Of a stretch of 64,000 bases of DNA, positions 35,501 through 47,400 are shown one piece after another. Below the pieces are notes generated by a model that was not told the DNA's origin, did not search any database, and saw only the letters and a program-made list of their open reading frames with translations. A program made the translations under genes and the position numbers. How positions within the stretch are numbered: position 1 is the stretch's first letter; the number at the start of each line of letters is the position of its first letter. Origin of the DNA: Cryptomeria japonica (lineage: Eukaryota > Streptophyta > Pinopsida > Cupressales > Cupressaceae); contig NC_081406.1 in NCBI RefSeq assembly GCF_030272615.1, forward strand, positions 213,072,997 to 213,136,996, read 5' to 3'.

Positions 35501-35730
35501 TTATCACCAGTCATATGATGTGAACATCCAGAATCTATAATCCATTCATCTTTTTCTTCAAATTTAGCTACCAGGGCCTGCTCTACTAGTGGAACAATAG
35601 GTGTTGGTTGATCTTCATTTATTGCAATAAAATCCCATCCATTGTCTCTTGGTTCTTCATCAGAATCATTAGTAACTCCTTCATCAGCATAATAACAAGA
35701 TTTGTCTCTATTTTTCTTGAATCGGTATCT
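32521..35730 (-). pseudogene. Ty1/copia pol (protease, integrase, RT, RNase H), decayed
   Basis: Minus strand, high to low: protease active site WIIDSGCSHHMTGD (near 35545); GAG-pre-integrase (LLSVGQLVEKGF, ESWLWHKRLYHVNFD); integrase core (LIIDDYSRMCWVTFL, CLRSDQGGEFTS, QQNGVVERKNRTILD); RT ([39 protein letters not shown] near 33450, GGLLYLTQTRPNIM); and RNase H (YTDANWVGYVDD, IIYCDNSIAIDISKN, IANIFTKPLP) ending at 32521. Stops occur near 35468, 34934, 34705, 33913, 33360 and in RT. Autonomous copia in origin. It is a plausible relative of the enzymes that moved copies B and C, since LTR ends, primer site and purine tracts agree. Confidence 0.92.
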
Positions 35731-36666
35731 CTAATATTCAGGGTTAGGCTTATATGTTCTTTTAGCTTCTTCTCTTAATCTTGCATATCTATCTAGACAT
35801 CTAGATGCCATATGACCAATTTTATTATAGTTAAAATATTTAAAAGGTTCTTTACCTTCATACTTACTTCCAATAGGACCTTTAGGCATTTTCCTTGCAA
35901 ATAGTGCTTCAAGCTTTTCAAGCTCTTCATTTTCTCTCTTGATGTCTTCAAGTTCTCTTGCATAAAGTGCTTTCCAATCAGATTGATCAGCTGACAATGA
36001 AGATGTTGCAGACGATGATGCTTTAAAAGCTAAATTTGTCTTAGTTGTAGCAACAGGACCAAATTCCTCAAGCTCAAATGCTGAAAGTTTTCCAACCAAG
36101 GTATCTCTAGACACTGTTGTATTAGGCATGGTTCTCAATTCATTAATAATAGTTACTTTCATTTTGTATGCCAGTGGTAATGCTCTTAAAACTTTAGAAA
36201 CAATTTCATCTTCACTCAAGGAACCTCCACAACATTGTATTCCCAAAACAATTCCATTAACTTTTTCCATAAAAGTAAAAAATCTTTCATCTTCTTTCAT
36301 TTTCAAATTTTCATACCTGACCCGGAAGTGTTCCAGTTTTGCAATTTTGATAGTGGAATCACCTTCATTCAATGTCTCCAATTTATCCCAAATAGCTTTA
36401 GCAGTAGATTGGTTTGATAATCCCATGATTTGCTGATCTGACAAGGCGCTCAAAAGTGCTTCTCTTGCTTTGCAATCATTCTCTTGATCCTTACCCAATG
36501 CAGGTGGATTAGGTTGGCCTAGTGTAGGACCAACATAACCATTCTGTGTAACATCCCATATGTATTTTCCAATGCAATTTAGATGAGTCTCCATTCTGAT
36601 CTTCCATATACCATAGTTAGTTCCATCAAGTTTCAGACTGTCCTTCCTGAAATAGTTAGTTGCCAT
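35731..36666 (-). CDS. Copia Gag, 311 residues, zinc knuckle damaged
   Basis: ATG 36666 opens MATNYFRKDSLKLDGTNYGI, the classic copia Gag start, followed by the UBN2-type domain (NDCKAREALLSALSDQQIMG, AKAIWDKLETLNEG). A C-terminal knuckle reads FNYNKIGHMASRC, where CFNCNK would be expected, so Cys residues are lost. The frame is open to 35731. Downstream, the pol frame begins with RYRFKKNRDKSCYYADEG, so the TAG here is probably a decayed sense codon in a Gag-Pol polyprotein. The leader to the LTR is short (36667-36710). Confidence 0.88.
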   Translation of the reverse strand: MATNYFRKDSLKLDGTNYGIWKIRMETHLNCIGKYIWDVTQNGYVGPTLGQPNPPALGKDQENDCKAREALLSALSDQQIMGLSNQSTAKAIWDKLETLNEGDSTIKIAKLEHFRVRYENLKMKEDERFFTFMEKVNGIVLGIQCCGGSLSEDEIVSKVLRALPLAYKMKVTIINELRTMPNTTVSRDTLVGKLSAFELEEFGPVATTKTNLAFKASSSATSSLSADQSDWKALYARELEDIKRENEELEKLEALFARKMPKGPIGSKYEGKEPFKYFNYNKIGHMASRCLDRYARLREEAKRTYKPNPEY

Positions 36667-36710
36667 AGAATCTCCTCAAGTTGTTAAACTTCTGGAAAAA
36701 GAGGACTCAT

Positions 36711-36721
36711 CTCTGATACCA
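36711..36721 (-). other. Primer binding site of the minus copia
   Basis: Plus-strand CTCTGATACCA is the reverse of TGGTATCAGAG, two bases from the LTR edge at 36724. Confidence 0.9.
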
Positions 36722-36723
36722 AT

Positions 36724-37815
36724 TGTTAGGACCCATAGGCAACTGAGAGGGGGGGGGGGGTGAATCAGTTGTCTATTAATTTCAACCCAAATAAACTTTA
36801 ACCAAACTTGATACTTAATACCAGTAAACCAAACTTAATGCTAGTAAATAGATTAATAGTTAATAACAGTACCGATGAAACTTAATGTATGAAACAGAAT
36901 GAGAAACAACATCCACAACACATAACATAGATATTTGTACATAGAAAACCTATAAGGGGGAAAACCATGGTAGGAAACCTTACCCATAATCAAATGATAC
37001 TACTGCGGATAGTATGTGCATACAAATGGGGTATGCACATACCGATAGGCCAGCCTCCTAGAGCTCACTACTCAATCAAAAAATGAGAGTCACACTGATT
37101 ATAATTGGATGAATAAGTCCAATAATAATGTACTTCTCAAAGTAGCATCTCCAATGCTGGATTCAGTACCAGTTAAGCTCTGATTGTTTTCTTCAAACCT
37201 TCCTTGAATCTTCAAATGATGTCTACGTGAGTGGCTCTTCTTATATTCTCATATATCGAATATCACAACCTTATATTACCTTATCTCATCTCCTATATCA
37301 ATCTCACAATTGAGATCTTACATATATACCAAAACCTAAGACCAAATGTGTAGGTAGGCTTACTAAGAATAATATAATAAAATATATCACAAGTAAGTCA
37401 AGTTGCGATGCATCATGTCGACTCAACAACAATATTAATTGATTAAAATATCTCCATAATGTGTCATGTTGATCTGGAATAGATAATGCTTGCTGGTCCA
37501 TAACCTAGACCCATTTGCCAGTAACAATAAATATGTCAACCCGATTAGACCAATAACCAAATCATTAGAACCAAGTGTCCAAACCATGTCTTCGACATAA
37601 CCAAGTGATCTCCAAATGATAACAAGTCATCCTCAGTGCCGGTGAACAATATAACCTATCAGTGAACCAGATACCAGTGACTATGCATAAGTCACTGAAC
37701 ATGCCAGTGAACATAATGTACCAGTTCAACATAACCAAAGATCTCGAGGAGGATAAGTGTTGATAAATGTTTACATCAATGACAAAACCAATGCAGCATA
37801 TCCATAATACCAACA
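36724..37815 (-). repeat. 5' LTR of the minus copia
   Basis: 1092 bp. Plus-strand TGTTAGGACCCATAGGCAAC with an 11-base G-run at the left; CCATAATACCAACA at the right. It matches 23134-23396 plus 31303-32131, and the LTR at 26739-27805. Confidence 0.9.
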
Positions 37816-38647
37816 ATATCCTCAATCACTCTTAGCTGGCTCATAATTGTCCTCTAGACCTTGAGTCTCAAAACCCTACAATAGCTCTACAACATGTCCC
37901 ATGATTTGTGGGACCTTCCATTAATGTCGACCAACCCTATAACTACCCTATCTACATGTACATTCCATCTTTATTCAAATGCAAGTTCGCCACCTTGACT
38001 CCAAGTGGCATCCATATCAACCAACTACCAGCTTGGTTATTCATGACGGTCCAGATAGGATCACCGACCAAACACTTCTACTGGTTTCTCTTCTCTGCCG
38101 GTATATAAACCCTGTCGACATCTCACACTCTACCAATTAACTCATCATGTCTGCACTCTGCTGAATTGTTAGTGGAACACTTTAACCAGTCATTAGACAT
38201 GTCTCTCTTGAGCATTCTTATTCCCACAAGGTGGCAAGACATATACATTTGCACCTTGCTCATATTACCAATGGACTTACATACCGATAAACCTCCTTGA
38301 TGACACTCTATCACCAACCTTCACCAAATACCATCTTCAGTCAGGCCACTTCCTCTATTTGCATCTGCTCAGCCTTGCCTTCTGCTTGATCAGCCAGGAC
38401 CATATCATAACCAGTTTGTCAAGATGACAAACACATCACATTCCTTCAATACCAAAATTTCAACATGCCTTTACCTCTTCTCTCTTATCTCAAATAATCA
38501 TGATGCACACCATGCATACCTGGAGATAAGTTCCACTTACCAATGGAGTGGCATCTTGCCTTCTGCATCCTGCAGTGTCCTCATTTCTTCTAACAGGAAC
38601 ATGTAATCTAGTGATGGCACTTTCACTATCAGTGATTGCTTCTCGTG

Positions 38648-38743
38648 ATGACAACATCTACATCAAGTGAGAGTCTCAATGTCCTACATCCTCATATGAC
38701 AACATCTACATCAAGTGAGAGTCTCAATGTCCTACATCCTCAT
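38648..38743. repeat. Perfect 48-bp tandem duplication
   Basis: The unit starting ATGACAACATCTACATCAAG at 38648 is repeated at 38696 with no difference seen, inside the solo LTR of 22013-39157. Confidence 0.95.
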
Positions 38744-39157
38744 AACATACCTGTGATCTTCTCATTCAGTGTTGATGTGATTCAAGTAACATTCTACCTC
38801 TTCATCACAAACAACTGCTCAAACACCTTGCCCATACATCTTTTACATTGGTCATGACCCTTGTAGGCTAACGACCATTCACTTGGTTGATATGACTTCT
38901 CCATGTCAACACATCACATACCAGATGACATCCTTTCCTTACCAGTGATGCACTATACTATTACCGATCACCTTACCATTACTTCCACGCAAGTCAAGTA
39001 TTGACTTGTGTATCAGTGGCTCTCGGGGTCATTTGCAACACAAGGTGATATCAAATATATCTCAACCTGTACTCCTCCTTGACAGTGTTGCCCATATATC
39101 TCTCATATCGGTAGACATCCCATAGCAGTTGACATAAATGACAACACAATGCCAATA

Positions 39158-39162
39158 GAACA
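39158..39162. other. Target-site duplication GAACA, right
   Basis: Exact match to 22008-22012, directly after the solo LTR. Confidence 0.85.
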
Positions 39163-39889
39163 TACCCCATCCTCGCCTTTCTAGTCAAAGACATCCCAGA
39201 GATAGAATCTCTAGTCAGAGACATCCGAGAAAAGCTAAAAGACATGTCACCAAAAGATAAAATCAAAAGAAAACCAAGACTTGACACCAACATTCAATGA
39301 AATCCTCAAGTTATTTGTGTTTCTTTCCACATATGTTAACATGTTTGATTTAGTCACAATCATATTATATTGATAAAGGACAGATAATGCTAAAAAACCT
39401 TGTTGTTGCCAAAGTCTACTGAAAGATTTGATTTGTTGAAAACCTACTACTAATTGCATCTCATCTGAAACTGGCTGAATCCATGAAATTGATACCTTTA
39501 TTGCAGAGACGAATGGAACTTTATTGTGAATCAGTGATGCAAATGACCTTTTACTGTGGATTATGTGTGAAAAGAAGGAGAAATGAAAATACGATGCTCC
39601 TAAAAACATGTGATGCTCAGGGTATCACTTCCATCACTAGATTTAGGATTTTTCCCATTATAGATCGGACTTGATTTATTATGGGAGAAAAGGGTGAATG
39701 GGGGGTTAATTATGAGTGGCAAACCAATCTTAGGTAGATCAATAACAAGCCATGATTGGAATGGGTAAATTTATTATTAGATGATATACTGCAAGTGTGT
39801 ACAAAGTGAAAGGATGAGATTGAATCCTGAAGGAGGAGAAATGTCTCTACACATGGTGTCAGTAACCCGATTTTCACCATGGTACTTGT
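39163..39889. other. Unassigned sequence between two LTR insertions
   Basis: No gene recognised. It includes TGGTGTCAGTAACCCGATTT at 39855, a possible retroelement leader or LTR remnant, since the sequence beyond the next solo LTR leads into Tat-type gypsy DNA. Confidence 0.4.
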
Positions 39890-40676
39890 TGTTGGCATTA
39901 CACACTCAAATGAGAATTGTAGGTGATTGAAGGGATTGTCATTGGTGGCAACCTTGCAATCTTATGGCATCGGCAGGTACCAACACCGACAGACTCTACA
40001 CCGATAGTTAGTTCACTGGCAGCGACAATAATGTTTACTGGCATCTAAGCCGACAGGATTTTGATTACTGTATTTTGTATTTAATTGTAATATCTTTTTG
40101 TAAAGCCGACATGGCATATTGTAATAAGACTCATATATAAGTATGAGATCATGTAGATCATTTTGTGTGACAACATAGAGGATAGATATGATGGATATGT
40201 AGAGAGAATATTAAGGCAAATTTTGTACAAGGGTTTATGGTTATTGTATGAGCTTACACCGGTACTGAATCTGACATTGCAGATGTTGTTTTGTAGTAGT
40301 AAACTATATTGGATTTTTATAATCCATTTTGTAAGTCAGTGAGACTTCCTTTTTTATTTGAGTAGTGAGCTTTAGGCAGTTGGCCTTCCTGCATGTGTAG
40401 GCCCCTATTGTAAGTAATATCCATTCATTGGCCAGTGAGTGAATATTGTGGGTCACAAATCCCACCGAGGTTTTTCCCACACCAGGTTTCCTCATTAAAC
40501 ATCTTGTGTTATGGTGTGCTTTATATGTTGTCTTTATTGTTCATATTTACTGCATAATTCTTGTTTACCGGTACATTGTTTTGGAATGCAAAATATTTAA
40601 TAAGGTTAGAAAATATATCAACTGGTTAGATACTAATTCACCCCCCCCCCTCTCAGTATCTTTGGGAATCCTAACA
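39890..40676 (+). mobile_element. Solo LTR of the copy B/C family (787 bp)
   Basis: TGTTGGCATTACACACTC to GGGAATCCTAACA with TATATAA at 40134-40140, the C-run before CTCTCAGTATCT, and the CACAAATCCCACCGAGG block. No internal region accompanies it. Flanks CTTGT (39885-39889) and CTTCC (40677-40681) agree at only three of five bases, so the duplication is weak. Confidence 0.87.
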
Positions 40677-40878
40677 CTTCCCCAGGGTGCCACTGAAGTG
40701 GATTTCACCATTGGAAACCTTTATTTCTCTTTACTTTTTTTCAATTTTTTAAATTTTTTCGTGTCACAAGGCGCCTGTTTACTAGGTTTTCACCAAGTAA
40801 TGGTTTTTTTTATGATTTTTTTTGTATTTTTGACCTTTTTTTATTTTTTTGTATTTTTGATATTGGGACTCTGAAACA
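40677..40878. other. T-rich 3' flank of the gypsy polyprotein
   Basis: Noncoding, T-runs and TTTTTGTATTTTTGA words. It probably belongs to the untranslated tail of the minus-strand gypsy element whose coding ends at 40879. Confidence 0.45.
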
Positions 40879-42768
40879 CTATGTGTAAAACCTATGAAGG
40901 TGCATGTTGTTGATAGGATCCTCCAAAGGTTCTCCATCTAGTGTTGAGAGATGATATGCACTTGATCCATAGATTGTTGTGATGATGTAAGGACTAAGCC
41001 AATTTGGTTTGAACTTGCCCTTCTTTTCTCTGTCTTGCTGATTTTGAGGATTTTCTCTGAGACCTAAGTCACCCACCTCAATTGTGTGAGGCTTTACCTT
41101 ATGATTGTAGCTTCAACTCATTCTTTTCTGATATGCTTTGAGGTGATTGAAAGCAATTTGTCTACACTCATCCAATAATTCAAGATATTGTAAGTGGGAG
41201 ACCCTTAATCTTCATCATTGATTAGATTGTGTAAAGAAACTCTCAAGGATGGTAACTTGACCTCAATAGGAAAGATAACTTCAGAACCATAGACAAGTGA
41301 ATAAGGTATAGCTCCAGTAGGTGTACAAACACTTGTGCGGTAGGCCCAAAATAAAGGGTTGAATTGGATATGCCAGTTATGGCTAGTGTCATTGACTATC
41401 CTTTTAAGGATTTTGAGAATAGATTTGTTAGATGCCTCAGCTTGACTATTACCTTGGGGGTAGTATGGAGTGGAAAAGTGATTATGGATATGGAACATCC
41501 TGGTTCTTGAAAGGGTGCCCATTATCTGTGACAATGTAAAGAGGAACACCGTAGCGACAAATGATATAATTAAGGATAAAAGTTGCAATATGCTTTCCGA
41601 TGATTTTGGTAAGAGGAACAACTTCAATCCATTTTATAAAATATTTTGTGGTTGTGATAATGAATTTATGGCCATTGGAAGAGGGAGGATGAATCTTACC
41701 TACGAGGTCAAGTCCCCATTAGCAAAAGGGCCATGAAGTAGCAATTGGTTGAAGTTCTTTAATTGGTGTATGAATAAGGTCTCCATGAATCTGACAATGC
41801 TTACATTTTTTGACAAACTAATATGAGTCTTTTTCCATAGCAGACCAATAGTATCCAGTCCTCATTAGTTTCTTGGGTGAGGTTGGACCACTAGAGTGAG
41901 CACCACATATACCTTTGTGAACCTCACATAACACCAGTTTGGGTTTTTCTACTTTCTAAGTATCTAAGAAGAGTACCATCTAGACCCTGATGATAAAGGG
42001 TATCAACTAAGATGATATATTGGGAGGATTGATGAATGAAGGTACAACGTTGATTATTGGAAAGGTCAGGTGGAAGGATATTGTTGCGGAAGTAAGTAAA
42101 AATGGCACCCTACCAAGGGGAATCAGGACCAACAATGCATCATCTCAGCAGGAGTAATCTCATATGAGGGAACCAAAAGATTATCCACCAAGAAATCATA
42201 GTAGGTCTCATTTTGAGGCATATCGGTTAATGAAGCAATGGTAGCCATGGCATCTCTAGCTCGATTGTTATCCCTTAGAATCTATTCAAAGATTATCTAT
42301 TTAAAATATTGTTTGAAATCGCCCACCATTTTCTTGTAAGGCATTAACTTTTCATCTTTAGTCTGATAATCATTATTTGCTTGATGAATTACAAGTTAAG
42401 AGTGCCCCAAAACATGAAGTTCTTAGATCTTCCACTGAATTGCAATTTGTAGTCCTATTTTTAATGCTTCGTAGTCTGCTATGTTATGGGTGCAAGGGAA
42501 TGCCAATCGATATGAATTAGGAATGAAGTCCCCTTGAGGTAAGATGAAGAGGATAGAATTTCCCATGCCATGCTGCGTGTATGAACCATCAAAATATAGT
42601 TTCCAAGGATTTGCATTTGTCACTGTAAGAATCAATTCATCCAAGAATTCTGAGACAATAGGAGTGTTGTCAATCATAGGTGCATCTTCCAGTTGATCTA
42701 CAATAGCTTGTCCTTTAATTGCTTTTTTATCTACATATTTAATGTCAAACTCACTCAGAATCATAACC

Positions 42769-43290
42769 CATTTAGCTAATCTGCCAGTAAGTATCGCCTT
42801 ATTGAGAAGATATTTTAGTGGGTCTATCATTGCAATGAGCTCTATTTTATGAGTTAGCATGTAATGTCATAATTCTTATGAGGCAAAAACCACATCAAGA
42901 CATGCTTGCTCAATTGGTGTGTATTTAAGCTCATAACCAACCAATGTGTGACTGATATAGTATACTTTTCTTTCTTTGCCTTCATTGTCCTATTGCACCA
43001 ATAGTGCCCCCAGTGTTGCCTTCATTGTCCATTTAGCTAATCTGCCAGTAAGTATCGCCTTATTGAGAAGATATTTTAGTGGGTCTATCATTGCAATGAG
43101 CTTTATTTTATGAGTTAGCATGTAATGTCATAATTCTTACGAGGCAAAAACCACATCAAGACATGCTTGCTCAATTGGTGTGTATTTAAGCTCATAACCA
43201 ACCAATGTGTGACTGATATAGTATACTTTTCTTTCTTTGCGTTCATTGTCCTATTGCGCCAATAGTGCCCCTAGTGTTGTTTCTATAGCT
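42769..43290. repeat. 261-bp tandem duplication inside gypsy pol
   Basis: CATTTAGCTAATCTGCCAGT begins at 42769 and again at 43030. Units differ at only a handful of bases. At the join, TGCCTTCATTGTCC reappears, copied from 42976-42989 of the first unit. The unit is 87 codons long. Confidence 0.93.
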
Positions 43291-44490
43291 AATATAGTAG
43301 TAGGGGTTTTTCTAGGATACCAAGCATCAATATTGGTGGATACAAAAGATAATATTTTAGAATTTGAAAATTCTGCTGACACTTATCATCCCATTTGAAC
43401 TTGATATTCTTTTGAATGAGATGCTGAAAGGGATGACATTTATCTGCAAGTTGTACGATGAGTTTGCGTATCGATTGAAGTCTTCCCTGTAGAGACAAAA
43501 GTTGATTAATATTCTATGGTGGTGGCATCTCTAATATAGCTGTAACATTGGCTAGATCTACTTCAATTCCTCTTTGTGAGACAATGTATCCAAGGAGCTT
43601 CCTAGAGGTCACCTCAAAGACACATTTCTTAGGATTTAGTCTGACTTTGTATTTTTCTAGACATTCAAAAAACCATAGATAGGATATCAAGGTGTTTTTC
43701 TCTTGTTAGTAACTTTCCCAAGAGGTCATCAACATAATCTTCTACTATGACATGCATGAGATCATGAAATATTATTGACATCGCTCTTTGATATGCAGTA
43801 CCTACATTATTTAATTTGAAGGGCATAACATTCCAATAGAAATTACTCCAAGGACAAGTAAATGTTGTTTTATGATGGTCTTTAGGTGCTATTTTGATTT
43901 GGTTATACCTAGAGAATCCATCCATCAATGATAACATTGCATGACCAACTGTAAGATCTACTATCAAATCAATGTTTGGCAATGGGAAATCATCTTTAGG
44001 ACAAGCTTTATTGATGTCTCTCAAATCTTTACATATTATGATACTACGATCTGATTTACTGATAGGTACCAATTTACAGATACACTCGGGGTAGTCAATT
44101 GGTCTAATTAATCCAACATCCAATAATTTCTCCAACTCTACCTTAACTAATAGTTCCACCCACAGATGCATCTTTCTCAATTTCTATTTTATAGGTTTAG
44201 CTCCTAGAGTAATTGTCAAATGATGCATTACTAGATTAGGGTCCAATCTAGGAATATCCTCATATGACCATGAAAAGTTGATTTGTCTCTCTATGAAGAA
44301 ACTTATGAACTTTGGTCTTTCTTTTTCTATCAGAGATTGTGTTAAGAAGATGTTGTGTGAAACCTCTTCCATGCCAATATTTATCTTGATACTCTCTTCC
44401 ACTAGCATTTATGATTTCTCTTCATATGATGTCATAGAGAGAGTGTCAAACCTTCCATATGTCATGCCCAAACTTTTGGGCAAAATACTA

Positions 44491-44495
44491 CCAAC
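44491..44495. other. Target-site duplication of the LARD, left (CCAAC)
   Basis: Pairs with CCATC at 56985-56989, one mismatch. Joining the flanks restores gypsy coding across the junction (PEDG then SILPKSLG, minus strand). Confidence 0.75.
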
Positions 44496-47400
44496 AATTT
44501 TTTTTTTTTAAAACACTTATTTACATGCAAGCTTTGCTTAATTAATTGTGACAACTTAACAATTGTTCCAAATGAAACCCTCTTAAACATTATGAGGAAA
44601 ATGGGTTTCTAAAGAGAACGATGAATTAAAGTTTAAATAGAAACCTAAAGTTTAGGTAAGACTCCTAGATGATAAAATCAAAATATTACTTACGTAACAA
44701 TTACGATAACTCTAAAAATCAAGAGATCAAATTAACTTTATAAGGGTACTATTTAATTCACTCCAATGTCCCTTTCTTCAGTTACATTTCATAACAATAA
44801 TTAGATCATCTTCCACTAAGAAGACATTAATATAATTACTAGATTTGATAATGTTCATTATTTACTAAATACCAACACTATTACTATTTCATTTCATTAA
44901 TATTACCTAATTGAGCAGATACATTTAGAGTGCCAAACATCATTATGATAATTAAATTATCAAATAAAAGTATCCACATGGGTTAGCTAGGTTCGCAAGA
45001 CTTAGTCCCTAAATTTTATTATAGGGTAATTATATTGCGCCATTACCATATCTTCTTCAATTAATTATTTTACTATATTGAATCATTCTGTTTAATTATA
45101 AAAATAAAACCTCTTAGCTCTCTAAAGTGTAATTATATATTATAAATCAAGTGGTTATATATTACTTTTTCCAAACATCGACTATTAATATTTTGAATTC
45201 AATATTCACATTTCCTCTTGCTTTAAATTCAAATTAATAAATCTTCTCAAATATAATTACCCAATAATAATGTTGTAGAGAAATTCATTACATATTCCAT
45301 TAAATTCCAACTAGTTTATGGAATCCCAAAAATAACTTACGAGATCCATTAAAATTCTTTAAAAAAAATAAACTCCAAAATTAAATAGAATTTATACATC
45401 CTTATTAAATATACCCATATGTTTATTTTGAATCATATATAAAATTTAAACACTTAGTAAAATAATTTATCTAAAATTTGCCCCCCTATCCACTCCTATC
45501 TTTAAACTCTATATATATAAATATATTATTAAATACCCTACTTTTCAAACTCTCTTCTTCCTTCATGCTACCCTAGCCCTACCCAGGCTAGTGTTTAATC
45601 CTTATCTTTTTTTTTAGGGCGTTCAATTTGCACCAGCGCGCGGCCATGGAGAGTCTTCAACGAAGGGGGAGAAGGGGTGGAGAGAGCGGAGGGCGCTGAC
45701 GGCTCCACCTGGGCTCCGCTCACTATGGGTTTCCACAGTGGCGGCGTCCACTGTGGTTGCCCACAGTGGTGGCCCTTGGGCCATCCACTGTGGGACGCCA
45801 CAGTGGCGCCGTCCACTATGGACACCCACAGTGGCGGCTCAGGCCGAGCCGACCACTGTGCTTATCACAGTGGGTTCGGCTCGTGCCCTAACACAGTTCT
45901 TTTTTTCTTTTTTTTTTTAAATTTCATTTAAATTTTTTTTTTCCGTACCTTTTAAATAAAATAAAATATATTTATATAAATATATTTATATATATATAGT
46001 TACACACATATACCTATATTATATAATAGGTATGTTTTTGGGATGAAGAACAATAAACATATATTTATATGGATATAATTTTTTTTGTATACTTAAATTT
46101 ATTTTTGTAGCATAAAAAATCTAGGTCTATTTATATTTGAGTATAAATATCATCATAAATCAGTGAAACCACTATTTTCTTTAAATTTAGTTCCCTTCAA
46201 TAATTTTTTAGTTGCTCAAGGAAATAATTAGGCTAACTAAATATAGATTTTCTTTCTGTAAATATAAGAAATTAACAGCATTAGATATACTTAGAATGAC
46301 ATCGTTAGAATTTATTCATTTCCATTAAATCTAATTAACTATAGGATTTATTTCTGCAATAAATAAATGACAGAGTCTGATAATTCTACAACAACTATCC
46401 AAATGACAAATTTTAATGAAATTATCAGCAACTAAATAAATCTACAATTTATTAATTTCAAACCCTAGAGATGGCTATAAAATCTTTGATTTTATTTTCT
46501 GCAAATAATTTAAATAATAGATTTTAAATACTAAGTTTTGCATTCCCATACATAGATCTAAAATGTATTGTTTACAGCCTATCACATGCAAGCATATCTA
46601 GTCCATTTCTCTTCTAATAATTTGTTTTAAATGCGTAAGGGAAATAACAATTTTCTTTCTTTTCAAATTATCCTATACACACATTTTTTTTTTTCAAAAC
46701 ATAGGAACCAAATCAAAAATAATCTTTTTCTTTTCTACAATATAACTTAAATGACTATTACAAATCTTGAAATCTTATCTCCCAGATACTCTTGTCACTT
46801 TACAAATAGGTCTCTCATTTTTAATACATGAGGAAAATGATAAATACATACCCAACCACTTTTCTGCAATTACTAATTCCAGCCACATCTACTTGTCCTG
46901 CTATTTTCTACCGACAACCTGCAATTATAATCAAAGAGATGACCATGGAGTGGTCACCTTCCAGCCTAGGCTAACTAGTAGCCACCCCTGAGATCGGAGA
47001 ACCAAGCCCTAGGTAGGTAACACACATGCAAACACAAAAGACAAGGGAAAACACAATCTCAAACACAATCCCAACCCAGGCTACACTGCACCACACATTT
47101 GTGATGTCTTTTCAAGGGTGGTAGTGGACCAAGTACCCTGAGGAGACTGCAAGTATGGTAAAACATATAGCCACCTCATGCCAAACCAAATACATCAAGT
47201 ATAACAACCCCACATTCCTTATGCCCCCCAAGGCATTCATGCCTTATTTCCCTCCTTATGACCCCCAATGCATAAACAAGCCAGGCAGCAAGGGCCACAT
47301 AAAATCCCTTGTGATCACTCTCATAACGAGAGCCTCTCACTCAAGGGCTATCACTTCTACCACCCACTAGACCATCATCTCTCCCAAGAGTAGGAGGTCT

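Larger units (their letters stand above)
23134..37815 (-). mobile_element. Full-length minus-strand Ty1/copia element, carrying nested copy C
   Basis: The 5' LTR is at 37815-36724. The internal region 36723-32132 carries primer site, gag, protease, integrase, RT and RNase H in copia order. The 3' LTR is at 32131-31303 plus 23396-23134, split by copy C. Flanks ATCTC (23129-23133) and ATATC (37816-37820) match at four of five bases, an aged duplication. Net length without copy C and its extra duplication is about 6.77 kb. Many stops make it inactive. Confidence 0.88.
22013..39157 (-). mobile_element. Minus-strand solo LTR (about 2.46 kb), split by a nested copia
   Basis: The plus-strand left end TGTTAGACACG, then CTAAGAGGGGGAGGGGGTGAA, is the reverse of the C-rich LTR end. 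The right end AATGCCAATA (39148-39157) is the reverse of TGTTGGCATT with one change. Both ends are flanked by GAACA. With 23134-37820 removed, 2458 bp remain and no internal genes, so it is a solo LTR left by recombination between two LTRs. Family: copia-like ends, 2.4-kb LTR. Confidence 0.8.
40879..44495 (-). pseudogene. Ty3/gypsy Tat-like pol: RT, RNase H, integrase (decayed)
   Basis: Minus strand, high to low: pre-RT linker (FSWSYEDIPRLDPNLVMHHL); RT (LVPISKSDRSIIICKDLRDI, NKACPKDDFPLPNIDLIVD, FSRYNQIKIAPKDH, EDYVDDLLG near 43730); RT end (CQQNFQILKYYL); RNase H (AKWVMILSEFDIKYVDKKAI, then LYFDGSYTQHGMG, the extra RNase H of this lineage); and integrase (KYFIKWIEVVPLTKIIGKH, YIVTDNGHP, YYPQGNSQAEASNK, AYRTSVCTPTGAIPYSLVYG). 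The C-terminal piece ends NNMHLHRFYT at 40879. Frames are broken many times and a 261-bp block is duplicated. The N-terminal part continues at 56985 beyond the LARD and at 62775 beyond the gag-protease element. Confidence 0.9.

Noticed and set aside
45595-45931. Gly/Thr/Val-rich open frames on both strands of the LARD LTR
   Set aside because: Produced by the CCACAGTGG palindrome array; they are not conserved in the partner LTR.
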